A stretch of DNA of 64,000 bases from G963668605 sp963668605 (GCA_963668605.1 OY764903.1:1426001-1490000); one strand, 5' to 3'. Positions 51,038 to 62,385 are shown, counted from the stretch's first letter. Notes: a model not told the origin generated them from the sequence alone. Numbers and translations are program-made.

Positions 51038-52288
51038 CTATTTCTCGATGCGGTAGATCGCCATTCCGGTCAGCAGTTTCGGGTAAAAGTCAGTGGATTT
51101 CTGCGGCATTACCTTGCCGCCAAACGAGACTGCGGCGACATCCTCGACCGATGTAGGTTCGAGCAGCAGCGCGAGTTGGGCCGAACCCTTACGCACTTCC
51201 TCGACGGCCGCTTCCACGCCGCGCACGTAGCGGATATTCTTCTCGTCGCGCACGGCGGCTTCATTCACGCCGAGCACTTCTTGAATCACAACGCCGTGAA
51301 GGGTGTTGACATCAAGGCCACCCGATTCGCGTTCGCACTCGAGCAGGAAGAATTGTGTACCTTGATTCGCGGCGACGCCGATGCGGATGCGCCCGGCGTG
51401 CGGCTGAGCCCAGGCGGCGCGCAATGCGTCGACCGAATCGAGCGGCGTAACGCTGAAGCGGGTACGCGCCGCGGCCAGAAACGCGTCGAGCGAAAACTCC
51501 TTCAAACCGCCCAACAGTCTGTGCGTCGCCAGAATGCGCAGGCCGGGCGAGTACATGTTGACGAAGGTCATCATCACGCGTTCGGCATCGTGAAACTCGG
51601 GGTGCGCTTTGCGGAACGCGAGCGCGGTCTCGTAGCGGTGATGGCCGTCGGCGATCACGAGTTTCTTGTCCGCCATCAGCGCCTGAATGCATTCAATACG
51701 CGCACCTTCGGAGATCTTCCAAAGACGGTGCGCTGTGTTGTACTCATCCGTCACCGAGCATAGCGGCGCGCCGGCCGCAGCCTCGTCGAGCAAGCTGTCG
51801 ATCGCGCCCTCGCTGTCCGGGTAGAGCATGAAGAGCTGGCCGAAATGAGCGTGCGTCTGCTCGAGCACCTGAAGGCGGTCTTTCTTCGGACCGGAGAGCG
51901 TCTGCTCGTGCCGGTGGACAATGCCCGCCGAATACTCTTCAACCGGTCCCAGACCGATGAAACCCTTGCGCGTGGCCCGTTCGCCGGTATCGGGCACTTC
52001 AAAATCCTGAAAGTAGGCGAAGAAGGCCGGGGCATCCTCTTTGACGAGAATGTTCTGCGCGATCCACTGCTCGAAGTAGCGCGCCGCCCGCGTGTAACGG
52101 TTATCGTTTTCGCTATCGCCGTCCGAGCCCGGCCCGAGAATGACACGCACAAGGTTGTGCTCGTCCAACGCCAGGTAGCGCTGCTGCATGGCCGGGGAAA
52201 TCTTGTCGTAAGGTTGCGTGACGAGCTGGTCGAGAGGTCCGGCGTTCTCTGCGTAACGGTATGGTTGAAAAGGGAATACGTTTGCCAT
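51038..52288 (-). CDS. DUF1015-family protein
   Basis: 416 residues from ATG 52288. NVFPFQPYRY...QLVTQPYDKISPAMQQRYLALDEHNLVRVILG and VIADGHHRYETALAFRK are the hallmarks of DUF1015 (HTH-like SCO1479 group), a conserved cytoplasmic family of unknown function often found near serine/phosphoserine genes. The DGHHRYE motif looks like an active or metal site, and weak resemblance to ParB/Srx-type kinases has been proposed. Here it is the last gene of a run with ileS, lspA and lgt, 19 bases after lgt. Confidence 0.88.
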   Translation of the reverse strand: MANVFPFQPYRYAENAGPLDQLVTQPYDKISPAMQQRYLALDEHNLVRVILGPGSDGDSENDNRYTRAARYFEQWIAQNILVKEDAPAFFAYFQDFEVPDTGERATRKGFIGLGPVEEYSAGIVHRHEQTLSGPKKDRLQVLEQTHAHFGQLFMLYPDSEGAIDSLLDEAAAGAPLCSVTDEYNTAHRLWKISEGARIECIQALMADKKLVIADGHHRYETALAFRKAHPEFHDAERVMMTFVNMYSPGLRILATHRLLGGLKEFSLDAFLAAARTRFSVTPLDSVDALRAAWAQPHAGRIRIGVAANQGTQFFLLECERESGGLDVNTLHGVVIQEVLGVNEAAVRDEKNIRYVRGVEAAVEEVRKGSAQLALLLEPTSVEDVAAVSFGGKVMPQKSTDFYPKLLTGMAIYRIEK

Positions 52289-52307
52289 AGGAATGATCGG
52301 GGAGCTT

Positions 52308-53096
52308 TCAGGATACCAGAGCGGCTTTGCCGCGCGCGCGCAGCCAGAGCCACAGGCCATATCCAAACAGGACGAGCGAGATCCATTGCGTCAACGAGAA
52401 CGGGCCGCCGAACGGCAGCGCCTGCTCGTGAAAGCGAAAGAACTCAACAACGAAGCGCACGACGGAATAGAGCACCAGGTACAGGCCGATGATCTGCCCA
52501 GGGCGGTGCTGGCGCTGATAGGCGCGATACAGCACGACAAAGATCAGTGCTTCGGAAAACGATTCATAGAGTTGCGACGGATGCAGCGGAATGTTCAGCG
52601 GAGTGCCGAACAAACGGCCGCTGTCCGGATTGGTGAACGTCACGCTCCAGGGCAGATCGCAGCGCGAACCCCAACAGCAGCCGGCCAGGAAGCAGCCCAC
52701 GCGCCCGATGGCGTGGCCCGCGGCGATGCCCGGCGCGAAGGCGTCGGCGGTTGGCCAAACGGGCAGGCGTTTGCGGCGCATATAAAACACGGCAACGACG
52801 AGCGCCGCGATCAATCCGCCCTGAAACACGCCGCCCGCCTGCAGTGATGCGAGCGAGAGGATTTCGCCCGGATGCTGCACATAATACCCGAAGTCGAAAA
52901 CATACATGAACAGCTTGGCGCCAGCGAGTCCGGCCAGCGCGCAGTAGACCGCCAGGTTAACGACGGCCTCTTTGTCGAGGCCGGCGCGCTGTGCCAGGCG
53001 CTGCGTGATTCCGATGCCGGCGAGAAACGCAAGGGCAATCATGACTCCGTAGCTGGGGAGGAAGAAGCTGCCGATTTCGATCAGTTTCGGATGCAT
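52308..53096 (-). CDS. lgt: Prolipoprotein diacylglyceryl transferase
   Basis: 262 residues with seven membrane helices. Lgt moves diacylglycerol from phosphatidylglycerol to the lipobox Cys of prolipoproteins. LPSYGVMIALAFLAGI, the signature region HAIGRVGCFLAGCCWGSRCDLPWSV, HPSQLYESFSEALIF and GQIIGLYLVLYSVVRFVVEFFR are the conserved parts. The signature is the Cys-rich GRVGCFLAGCC variant rather than the RxGNFxNxE of E. coli. Its ATG directly follows the lspA stop, so the two steps of lipoprotein processing are encoded together. Confidence 0.95.
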   Translation of the reverse strand: MHPKLIEIGSFFLPSYGVMIALAFLAGIGITQRLAQRAGLDKEAVVNLAVYCALAGLAGAKLFMYVFDFGYYVQHPGEILSLASLQAGGVFQGGLIAALVVAVFYMRRKRLPVWPTADAFAPGIAAGHAIGRVGCFLAGCCWGSRCDLPWSVTFTNPDSGRLFGTPLNIPLHPSQLYESFSEALIFVVLYRAYQRQHRPGQIIGLYLVLYSVVRFVVEFFRFHEQALPFGGPFSLTQWISLVLFGYGLWLWLRARGKAALVS

Positions 53097-53579
53097 TTAC
53101 GCTTTCGCCTTGTGTGTGCGGCCCTGCCACAGGTCAAAGATCAGCAGCGCGGAACCCAGCGTAATCGCGCTGTCCGCGATGTTGAATGTGTGCCAGTGAT
53201 AGCTGCCGAGATAGAGGTCGAGGAAATCCGTCACCATGCCATAGAAGATGCGGTCGTAGATATTGCCCAACGCTCCACCAAGGACGAGCGCTAGAGCCAG
53301 GCGAAGCCAGCGGCCATCTTTCGAAGTGGTCGATGTCGTTTGCCACAAAAGGCTGGCGACGAAAACCAGCACGATCAGAGTCAGCCCAACCAGGAAGAAC
53401 GTGCGCCATTCGCCCGGAGCGTCAGCCAGAATGCCGAACGCGGCGCCACGATTTTTCGAGTGGATGATGTTGAACAGGTGTGGAACCACGACGTAGGTAT
53501 CCCACACCGACACATAGGACTCCACAAGCATTTTCGTAATCCGGTCCAACGCGAACACGGCAACCGCGAGACCGAACAT
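53097..53579 (-). CDS. lspA: Lipoprotein signal peptidase (signal peptidase II)
   Basis: 160 residues with four membrane helices. The catalytic aspartates are in GGALGNIYDRIFYGMVTDFLDL and FNIADSAITLG, as in all LspA proteins; NRGAAFGIL is the third conserved box. It cuts the signal peptide of diacylglyceryl-modified prolipoproteins. It starts 20 bases after ileS, the common ileS-lspA order, and abuts lgt. Confidence 0.95.
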   Translation of the reverse strand: MFGLAVAVFALDRITKMLVESYVSVWDTYVVVPHLFNIIHSKNRGAAFGILADAPGEWRTFFLVGLTLIVLVFVASLLWQTTSTTSKDGRWLRLALALVLGGALGNIYDRIFYGMVTDFLDLYLGSYHWHTFNIADSAITLGSALLIFDLWQGRTHKAKA

Positions 53580-53599
53580 TCCCGCTCTGGAGAAGATTT

Positions 53600-56419
53600 T
53601 CAGGGTTGCACCAATTCACTGACCACAGCGGCGCACGGGCCGCAAATCGTCGCCAACTCCGGGTAGGAACCAACGTCGGTGGCGTACTTCCAGCAGCGTT
53701 CGCACTTCACGCCGTCCGCCCGCTCGATGTGTACGGCGAGTTTGACCTCGGGCTGCTCCTCGATCACAACCTGCGAAACGATGAACAGGGATGGCAGTTC
53801 CTGTTCGTAGAGATCCAATAGGGCATACAATTCTGAGCCGGCTTTGAGATGAACGCGCGCCTCGAGCGGAGCGCCAATGAATTTCTCCTGCCGTGCCACT
53901 TCCAGGCTCTTAAGGACCTGTTCGCGGACCTCCATCAGGCGTTCCCAGTCGGCGAACTTTTCGCGATGCGCCGCTGTGATGCCTGCTGTCAGTTCTTCCG
54001 GTAACGGGAACTCGGCGATGTGAACGCTCTCCGGAGCGCCTTCGGGCTTGGCGAAATGGCCCCAGACCTCTTCGGTGGTGAAGGTGAGAATCGGCGCAAG
54101 CATTCGGACCAGCGCATCCGTGATACGCCACAGTGCCGTCTGCGCGCTGCGCCGGGCTAGCGAATCGGGCGCGGCCGTGTAGAGGCGATCCTTCAAAACG
54201 TCGAAGTAGATCGAGCTGAGTTCCGTCGTCGCAAAGTTGTAGAGCGCCTGATAGACACGGTGGAAAGCGAACTCGCCGTACCACGCCAGGCAGTCGCGCA
54301 CCAGCGCCTCGGTGCGGATCAGAATCCACTGATCGATTTCATGCATGTGGGCGGCCGAGACGGCATGTTTTGCCGGATCGAACCCGTCGAGATTGCCGAG
54401 CGCATAACGGAACGTGTTACGCAGCTTGCGATAGGCCTCTGAGAGCCGCGTCAAAATCGTCTCGGACATGCGCACGTCTTCGTTGAAATCGACTGAGGCG
54501 ACCCATAGGCGCAGCACCTCCGCGCCGTACTGTTTCATGATCTTCTCGGGCGCAATAATGTTGCCGAGCGATTTCGACATCGCTCGTCCATCGGAGTCGA
54601 GCGTCCATCCGTGGGTAGCGCACTGTTTGTAAGGCGCGAGGCCTCGCAGTCCGACGCCGACGAGCAGCGAGCTATGGAACCAGCCGCGGTACTGGTCGCC
54701 GCCTTCGATGTAGAGGTCGGCCGGCCAAGGCAGCTCGTTCTGCTCCGTGAGCACGGCCAGATGGCTTGATCCGGAGTCGAACCAGACATCGAGAATGTCG
54801 GTCTCCTTACGGAATGAGGAGCCGCCGCATTTGGCGCAGTTTACATCCGGGCCGAGCAATTCGGCGGCGCTCTTTTCATACCACAGGTCGGAGGTGTGCT
54901 CGGCGAATTGCGCCACGATGCGGTCGAGCACTGTCTTGTCGGTGAGCGGCTCCTGGCAGCTCTCGCAGTACATCACAGTGATCGGCACGCCCCAGGCGCG
55001 CTGGCGCGAGATGCACCAATCCGGGCGCGCGGCGATCATGTTGGTCATGCGCTCTTCGCCCCAGGCCGGTAGCCAGTTAATTTTCTTGATGGCATCGATC
55101 GCAGCGCCGCGCAGGTTGTTGCGGTCCATGCCGACGAACCATTGCTCAGTAGCGCGGAAAATCGTCGGCTTGTGGCAGCGCCAGCAGTGCGGATAACTGT
55201 GCGCGATGGTTTTCTGCGCAAGCAGCGCCGAGTGTTCGCGCAAGATTTCGATGACAATCGGATTCGCCTGCCAAACGGTCTTTCCCAACAACTCGCCAGG
55301 CAGTTCGGCGAATCCTTCCACCGCAAAGAAGCGTCCGTCGGCGGCCACCGGGCAATAGGTGTCGATGCCGTACTGCCGGGCGACGACGTAATCTTCATGG
55401 CCATGGCCGGGCGCGGTGTGAACCGCCCCGACACCCTGCTCCAGCGTGACATGGTCGCCCAGAATCGCGACGGAATCGCGATCGAGAAACGGATGGCGGA
55501 AGACGCTCTTCTCAATCTTCGCGCCGGGGAAGCGGGCAATCACCTTCGGGTCAACCCAGCCGCACTCGTCCGCGGTGGCCTTCAACAGGCCGTCCGCCAC
55601 AAGGAAGACTTCGTCGCGCACTTCCACGGCCACGTACTCAAACTTCGCGTGGTAGCAAATCGCCATGTTCGCCGGAATCGTCCAGGGCGTGGTGGTCCAG
55701 ATCAGTCCGAAGACCCGCTTGCCGGCGAGCGCGGGGTCGATGGCCGACGGATCGGAGGTCAGTGCGAAGCGCACCCAGATCGACTGGCTGCTATGGTCCT
55801 CATATTCGACTTCCGCCTCGGCCAGCGCGGTGCGGCAACTTAAGCACCAGTGCACCGGCTTGAGCCCCTTGTACACATAGCCCGCGTCGAGAAAGTCGAC
55901 AAATGCCTGCGCGATGACGGCCTCGTACTCCGCGCTCATCGTTAGATAGGGTGCGTCCCAGCGTCCGAACACGCCCATGCGCTTGAATTCGCGTCGATGG
56001 ATTTCGACAAACTTCTGCGCGTACTTGCGGCACTCCGCGCGAATCGCGGCCGTCGTCATCGTGGCTTTCTTTTTGCCGAGCTCGGTGTCGACTTTGATCT
56101 CGATGGGCAAGCCGTGACAATCCCAGCCGGGCACGTAGGGCGCGTCGAAGCCGACCATGCTCTTCGACTTGACGATGAAATCCTTCAGGATCTTGTTGAC
56201 CGCGTGGCCCAGGTGGATGTTGCCGTTGGCGTAGGGCGGACCATCGTGCAGCACATACATCGGCCGCCCGCTGCGAGCCTGCCGGATGCGCCCGTAGAGA
56301 TCCTCCCGCTCCCAGCGCGCGAGCATCTTCGGCTCGTTGAGCGGCAGGTTGGCCTTCATCGAAAAGTCTGTGCGCGGAAGGTTTACGGTTTTCTTGAGAT
56401 CCAGGTCTTGGAGATTCAT
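53600..56419 (-). CDS. ileS: Isoleucyl-tRNA synthetase
   Basis: 939 residues, the usual bacterial length. PPYANGNIHLGHAVNKILKDF contains the HIGH motif and GRAMSKSLGN the KMSKS motif; YIEGGDQYRGWFHSSLL and the CP1 editing domain (WTTTPWTIPANMAI) lie between. The C-terminal zinc site is CERCWKYATDVG...CGPC. It charges tRNA-Ile and edits valine. It follows the YagF-like gene by 18 bases and precedes lspA. Confidence 0.97.
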   Translation of the reverse strand: MNLQDLDLKKTVNLPRTDFSMKANLPLNEPKMLARWEREDLYGRIRQARSGRPMYVLHDGPPYANGNIHLGHAVNKILKDFIVKSKSMVGFDAPYVPGWDCHGLPIEIKVDTELGKKKATMTTAAIRAECRKYAQKFVEIHRREFKRMGVFGRWDAPYLTMSAEYEAVIAQAFVDFLDAGYVYKGLKPVHWCLSCRTALAEAEVEYEDHSSQSIWVRFALTSDPSAIDPALAGKRVFGLIWTTTPWTIPANMAICYHAKFEYVAVEVRDEVFLVADGLLKATADECGWVDPKVIARFPGAKIEKSVFRHPFLDRDSVAILGDHVTLEQGVGAVHTAPGHGHEDYVVARQYGIDTYCPVAADGRFFAVEGFAELPGELLGKTVWQANPIVIEILREHSALLAQKTIAHSYPHCWRCHKPTIFRATEQWFVGMDRNNLRGAAIDAIKKINWLPAWGEERMTNMIAARPDWCISRQRAWGVPITVMYCESCQEPLTDKTVLDRIVAQFAEHTSDLWYEKSAAELLGPDVNCAKCGGSSFRKETDILDVWFDSGSSHLAVLTEQNELPWPADLYIEGGDQYRGWFHSSLLVGVGLRGLAPYKQCATHGWTLDSDGRAMSKSLGNIIAPEKIMKQYGAEVLRLWVASVDFNEDVRMSETILTRLSEAYRKLRNTFRYALGNLDGFDPAKHAVSAAHMHEIDQWILIRTEALVRDCLAWYGEFAFHRVYQALYNFATTELSSIYFDVLKDRLYTAAPDSLARRSAQTALWRITDALVRMLAPILTFTTEEVWGHFAKPEGAPESVHIAEFPLPEELTAGITAAHREKFADWERLMEVREQVLKSLEVARQEKFIGAPLEARVHLKAGSELYALLDLYEQELPSLFIVSQVVIEEQPEVKLAVHIERADGVKCERCWKYATDVGSYPELATICGPCAAVVSELVQP

Positions 56420-56437
56420 GGGGTTGAATCTACTATT

Positions 56438-58387
56438 CTAACGCTTCAAGGCCTGCTTTCCCGCTGCGAGTACAGCGAGGATCGCGTCGACGTCATAGAT
56501 CGCGCCGCCCCATGGGCCTCCGCTTGCATCCTGCAACGCAGCCCACAGGCGCGTGTCGTCGGGCAGTTCCGGATCGGGCCGCAGATCTTCGCGCATCGGG
56601 CGCGCGGCGAGTTCCGCTTCCGTTACGCCAGTAAGGTTCACCGTGCCCTCAAGTTTGTTGCGATCCACGACGATCGAGATGATGTCGCCGTCGCGCAGTT
56701 TTCCGATCGGTCCGCCGGCCAGCGCTTCGGGCGAGACATGGCCGATGCACGCGCCCGTCGAAACGCCGCTGAAGCGCGCGTCGGTGAGCAGCGCGATGTG
56801 CTTGCCAAAACTGAGATAACGCAGCGCCGAAGTAAGCTGAAATGTCTCCTCCATGCCGGAACCCATCGGCCCGCGGCCCGCCAGCACGAGCACATCGCCA
56901 GCCTTAATGCCGCCGTTCTTAAGCGCAGCCATGGCCGCGATCTCAGAGGTGAAGACGCGTGCGGGACCGGTCTTGCGATAGACGCCATCGGGGTCGACGA
57001 CGCTCGGATCGATCGAGGTTGCCTTGATCACGGAACCCTCGGGCGCGAGATTGCCGGCGGGGAAGCAGACGGTCGACGTCAAGCCTCGTGCGCGCGCCGA
57101 CGCGGGATCCATGATGACATCGGCGGGTTCGATGCCGTCGCGTTCGCGCAAGACGCGGCGCAGTTCGCGGCGCCGTTCGGATTGCTCCCACCAATCGAGC
57201 ATCTCGCCGAGCGTCGCGCCGGAAGCGGTCAGTGCGTCCGTTTTCAGCAAGCCCGCGCTGCGCAGGTGCAGCATGACTTCCGGCACACCGCCGGCGAGAA
57301 AAACCTGGACGGTCGGATGGTTGCGCGGGCCGTTCGGCAACGCATCCACCAAACGCGGTACCTGGCGGTTGATGCGCTCCCAATCCGAGCGCTGCGGCCG
57401 TGGGAGTCCGGCGGCGTGGGCGATAGCGGGGATGTGCAGAATTAGATTCGTCGAGCCGCCGAACGCGGCATGCGTGACCATCGCGTTGTGCAGGGAATCT
57501 TCGGTGAGAATGCTCCGCATGGCGATGCCGCGCTCTTCGAGCGAGAGCGCCGCACGCGCCGAACGCCGCGCCATGTCGAGCCAGATCGGGTGTCCTGATG
57601 GCGCGAGCGCCGAATGCGTCAGCGACATGCCGAGCGCTTCGCCTACAACTTGCGACGTCGCCGCGGTTCCCAGAAACTGGCAGCCGCCGCCCGGCGTCGC
57701 GCAGGCGCGGCAGCCCAACTCCGCGGCCTGTTCGAGCGTGATCTCGCCATGCGCATAGCGCGCGCCCATCGACTGGACGCGGCCCGCGTCTTCGCCCTCT
57801 TCCGGAAGCAGCGCAACTCCGCCGGGCACCAGCACGCACGGCAGCGAATGCATCGCGGCGAGCGCCATCATCATCGCCGGCAGACCCTTGTCGCATGTGG
57901 CGACGCCGATCACGCCGCGGCGCGTAGGCAGCGAACGGACCAAGCGGCGGAAGATTGTGGCTGCATCGTTGCGATAGGGCAGGGAATCGAACATACCGGG
58001 AGTGCCCTGCGTGCGCCCATCGCAAGGATCGGTGCAATAGGCTGCGAATGGGATCGCGCCGCGCGATTTCAACTCTTCAGCGGCGGCCTGCATGAGCAGT
58101 CCGACTTCCCAATGTCCGGTGTGGTAGCCGAGCGCGATAGGCGTTCCGTCGGGTGCGCGGATGCCGCCATGGGTGCTCAATATCAGAAATTCTCCGCCGT
58201 CCAGCTTCTGCGGTTCCCAGCCCATACCTGCGTTCATGCTCCAACCGAAAAGATCGCCGGAAGGGCGCTCGCGCAGTGCCTCGGGAGTCAATGGCAGCGA
58301 GCCTTGCGGTCCGGCCGCGTGGCTACTGATGTCAAAGAGCGAGGCATCTTCGGAGTCGAGAATCGATTGCAGGGTTATGTTGTTCAT
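56438..58387 (-). CDS. YjhG/YagF-type sugar-acid (xylonate) dehydratase, IlvD/Edd family
   Basis: 649 residues. ILSTHGGIRAPDGTPIALGYHTGHWEVGLLM, YCTDPCDGRTQGTPGMFDSLPYRNDAA, GVATCDKGLPAMMMALA, GCRACATPGGGCQFLGTAATSQ and LLTDARFSGVSTGACIGHVSPEA supply the Fe-S cysteines and the active-site Ser region of IlvD/Edd dehydratases. The length and start match the YjhG/YagF branch, which dehydrates D-xylonate to 2-keto-3-deoxyxylonate. Its role here fits pentose use from plant polymers. It is upstream of ileS on the same strand, an unusual partner. Confidence 0.9.
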   Translation of the reverse strand: MNNITLQSILDSEDASLFDISSHAAGPQGSLPLTPEALRERPSGDLFGWSMNAGMGWEPQKLDGGEFLILSTHGGIRAPDGTPIALGYHTGHWEVGLLMQAAAEELKSRGAIPFAAYCTDPCDGRTQGTPGMFDSLPYRNDAATIFRRLVRSLPTRRGVIGVATCDKGLPAMMMALAAMHSLPCVLVPGGVALLPEEGEDAGRVQSMGARYAHGEITLEQAAELGCRACATPGGGCQFLGTAATSQVVGEALGMSLTHSALAPSGHPIWLDMARRSARAALSLEERGIAMRSILTEDSLHNAMVTHAAFGGSTNLILHIPAIAHAAGLPRPQRSDWERINRQVPRLVDALPNGPRNHPTVQVFLAGGVPEVMLHLRSAGLLKTDALTASGATLGEMLDWWEQSERRRELRRVLRERDGIEPADVIMDPASARARGLTSTVCFPAGNLAPEGSVIKATSIDPSVVDPDGVYRKTGPARVFTSEIAAMAALKNGGIKAGDVLVLAGRGPMGSGMEETFQLTSALRYLSFGKHIALLTDARFSGVSTGACIGHVSPEALAGGPIGKLRDGDIISIVVDRNKLEGTVNLTGVTEAELAARPMREDLRPDPELPDDTRLWAALQDASGGPWGGAIYDVDAILAVLAAGKQALKR

Positions 58388-58448
58388 GGCGTGAATTAAC
58401 AGTATATGAGGATGGCAGCCTTTGCGGCAGAGACTTACTTGAAGTAAT

Positions 58449-58535
58449 GCCTCCGGTCGCTCCCGCTCCCGGCACCGTTTGGGTTTCTGATGTTCCGTTC
58501 ATCCCACGGTGCCGGGAGCGGGAGCGACCGGAGGC
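58449..58535. repeat. Dispersed palindromic element, copy 2 (perfect 30-bp arms)
   Basis: 58449-58478 and 58506-58535 are exact 30-base inverted repeats with a 27-base centre. Both outer ends, GCCTCCGGTCGCT and its complement, are shared with the element at 39669-39773. It lies between the dehydratase promoter region and the 3' end of the fucosidase gene. The arms are too long and the loop too large for an ordinary terminator; REP/MITE-like DNA is more likely. Confidence 0.85.
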
Positions 58536-58556
58536 GGTCCGTCCATGTCGAAGGCT

Positions 58557-59894
58557 CTACTTAGCGCGCTGAGCGTCGTACAACTGAAACTCCGCGACGT
58601 GCGGCGCCTGTGCAGCGCTGAGGATTCGCAAGCGTACGGCGGAGGCGGTGACGCGCGGGAAGATGTCAATCTTTTTGTGGCCGATCGAAGTACCCGCGCA
58701 GACGGTCTTCCACTCGCCGCCAGCCTGCACCTGTATGTCGTACTTCTGGACCATCTGGCCCGCGCCTAGCCACTCCATCGTCAGCGCACGGTCGAAGCTG
58801 ACGGGCTCAGCGAAACCTACATACAAGTTCGCGCTGTGGGTGCCATCGGGCGCGGAAGCGAACGTATCGGCATCGCCATCCATGGCCGCGTCGTATGGCT
58901 CATTCAGATTCTGACGGTCCAGCACAAGGTTTTTCGCATAGACACGCCGCACCTCGTCGCCAAACTCCATCAGGCGCTTCACGTCGGAATCCGGAAGCAG
59001 TCCGCGGTTGTCCGGCGCGATGCCCAGCATCAACTGTGCGCCGCGCCCCACGGATTTGTGATAGGTGTCCATGAGCGCGTCGAGCGACTTCACGCTCTTC
59101 TCGTCGTTGGGATGCCAGAACCAATGCCGCTCGCGCAGCGGCGTATCGCACTCGGCCGGACGCCAGCGCAGAACCTGATAGGCATCGATCACATTCCAAT
59201 TCGCATCCTTTGCGATGCCCGCCTCGTTGCCCACCCATCGGATGTCGCCATACGGCAACAGCGCCACGTCGGAGAAGATCAGCGCATTCGGCTGATAGGT
59301 GCGCAGTTGGCGGATGTAGCGCTCGAAATCGTAAACGTGGCCTTCGCTGCCCGCGCCGTCGAGCCAGAACTCGACGATATCCGGAACCAGGTTCGCGAGT
59401 TCCACCACTTGCTTGGCGTAGTACGCATCGTAGGCCTTGCTGTCTGCGTAGACCGGCTCGTGGCGATCCCAGGGCGAAAGATAGACGCCCATCTTCAACC
59501 CGTGTTTGCGGCACGCTTCGGCGACGTCATGCACCAGATTGCCTTTGCCGCCTTTCCATGGGCTCGATGCGACCGAGTACTTCGTCTGTTTGCTCGGCCA
59601 CAGGCAGAAGCCATCGTGATGCTTGGCCACCATGACCAGATATTTCGCGCCGGCTGCCTTTGACGCCAGCACCCATTGCTCAGGGTCGAGTTGTGTTGGA
59701 TTGAAGACTTTGGGGTCGGCCGTGCCGTCTCCCCATTCGCGATCCAGAAATGTATTCGTCCCGAAATGGACGATCACGCCGATCTCAAGTTCCTGCCAGG
59801 CCATCTGCTGCGGGCTTGGCTTGATCTCGACAAACTGTTGCGCCATCGCGACGGAGGCCAACAGCATTGCGGAAAGAAGGCTACGGTTCAGCAC
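58557..59894 (-). CDS. Exported alpha-L-fucosidase (GH29) with C-terminal beta-sandwich
   Basis: 445 residues. Signal peptide at 1-18 (LSAMLLASVAMAQ). The barrel has GVIVHFGTNTF, YLVMVAKHHDGFCLWPS, KMGVYLSPWDRHE and VEFWLDGAGS, whose Asp179 is the GH29 nucleophile. Residues ~330-445 look like a discoidin (F5/8 type C) sugar-binding fold. It releases fucose from plant or mucin-type glycans outside the cytoplasm. It starts at GTG, 3 bases after the response-regulator stop, so the enzyme is cotranscribed with a two-component system. Confidence 0.9.
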   Translation of the reverse strand: MLNRSLLSAMLLASVAMAQQFVEIKPSPQQMAWQELEIGVIVHFGTNTFLDREWGDGTADPKVFNPTQLDPEQWVLASKAAGAKYLVMVAKHHDGFCLWPSKQTKYSVASSPWKGGKGNLVHDVAEACRKHGLKMGVYLSPWDRHEPVYADSKAYDAYYAKQVVELANLVPDIVEFWLDGAGSEGHVYDFERYIRQLRTYQPNALIFSDVALLPYGDIRWVGNEAGIAKDANWNVIDAYQVLRWRPAECDTPLRERHWFWHPNDEKSVKSLDALMDTYHKSVGRGAQLMLGIAPDNRGLLPDSDVKRLMEFGDEVRRVYAKNLVLDRQNLNEPYDAAMDGDADTFASAPDGTHSANLYVGFAEPVSFDRALTMEWLGAGQMVQKYDIQVQAGGEWKTVCAGTSIGHKKIDIFPRVTASAVRLRILSAAQAPHVAEFQLYDAQRAK

Positions 59895-59897
59895 GAC

Positions 59898-61200
<1,303 letters not shown>

Positions 61201-61226
<26 letters not shown>

Positions 61227-62385
61227 GCCGGGTGTCTCCCCTCTTCAAACGTAGCTCCGCGAGCGTGCCCCCGCCGGTGCGCGGCAGAAGTTCAATCGTG
61301 CCGCCCAAAGCAACGGTGAGCTTTTTTGCTATTGCAAGTCCAAGGCCAGTCCCGAACGACTTCGTCGTGAAAAACGACTCGAACAGCCGTTTGCGCACTT
61401 CCTCCGGAATCCCTGGCCCGTCGTCTTCCACGGCGATGACGATCGAAGCACCCTCGACCCGGGCGCTGAGCGAGACTTCCTCGCGGGCCGCTTCGGCGGC
61501 GTTGCGGAGCAGATTCAACAGAATCTGCTTCAGCAAATTCGGATCCGTGGAGAGTGTCAGCTCCGACGTTCCGGCGGCGTAACGGATGCGGCCGTTCCGG
61601 AGTGCGACGGCATCGCGGATCTCGCTCCAACGCACGATTCGAAACGCAGGTTGCGGCGGCCGTCCATATAGCAACAGGTCACTGACCAGGCGCTCCAGGC
61701 GCTGCGTCTCGTCGAGCACCGGATCGAGCAGTGCGCGCGTCGGTGCGTCGGCACGCTCCTGCGCGAGTTGCACGAAGCCTTTCATTGTGCCAAGCGGGTT
61801 GCGGATCTCGTGTGCGAGCACCGCCGACATTTCGCCGAGATGGGCGAGATGTTGCAGCCGCATTTGACGTCGTACGCTCCAGATCGCGTAAAACGAGAGC
61901 AGCATGAGGACCGCGCCGCTGAGAGCGGCCACAGCCACATTGTGACGGGCGTGCACAACGATGAAATCCGCGGCCGACTCGTCGATATCAATGCGTGCGA
62001 CACGCATCCGGCCTTCCTGATGAAAAGGAATGTAGGCACGAAATACGCGTACACCGTCCACCGTGGCCTCGGCGATACGATAGAGTTCGCGGCCTTGCCA
62101 GATGGGCGCAAGCGCCGGATCAGGATTGGATGAGGCCTCGTCGTACACGCGCAGATCGAACAGCGCGCCCTGCTCGGCGGCCAGCGTCTCATAAGGCGGC
62201 GCGTCGGGCGGCAACGTCTCGAGGCCGGCCGCAACCGTTGCCGCGATGTTGCGCAGGTAGTCCGTGCGTAGTGTGGCAAGACCCTGAAACGTGCGCACCG
62301 CACTGAACAGTAAAACAGCGGGCAGAACGAAGGCGGCGAGGAGGAAGAGCGGATTGAAGTGCGGTCTTCTGAATATACTGGTCAT
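61201..62385 (-). CDS. Membrane sensor histidine kinase paired with the NtrC-type regulator
   Basis: 394 residues. Membrane helices at ~12-30 and ~147-169 flank a periplasmic sensor of ~115 residues. The dimerisation domain has AHEIRNPLG (His192), and the ATPase domain NLLRNAAEA, DDGPGI and GTGLGLAIAKKL. Layout and pairing match ZraS/AtoS/NtrB-like kinases that work with sigma-54 regulators. The ligand is unknown. It overlaps the regulator gene by 26 bases. It is divergent from the small exported proteins, which suggests that it controls them. Confidence 0.93.
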
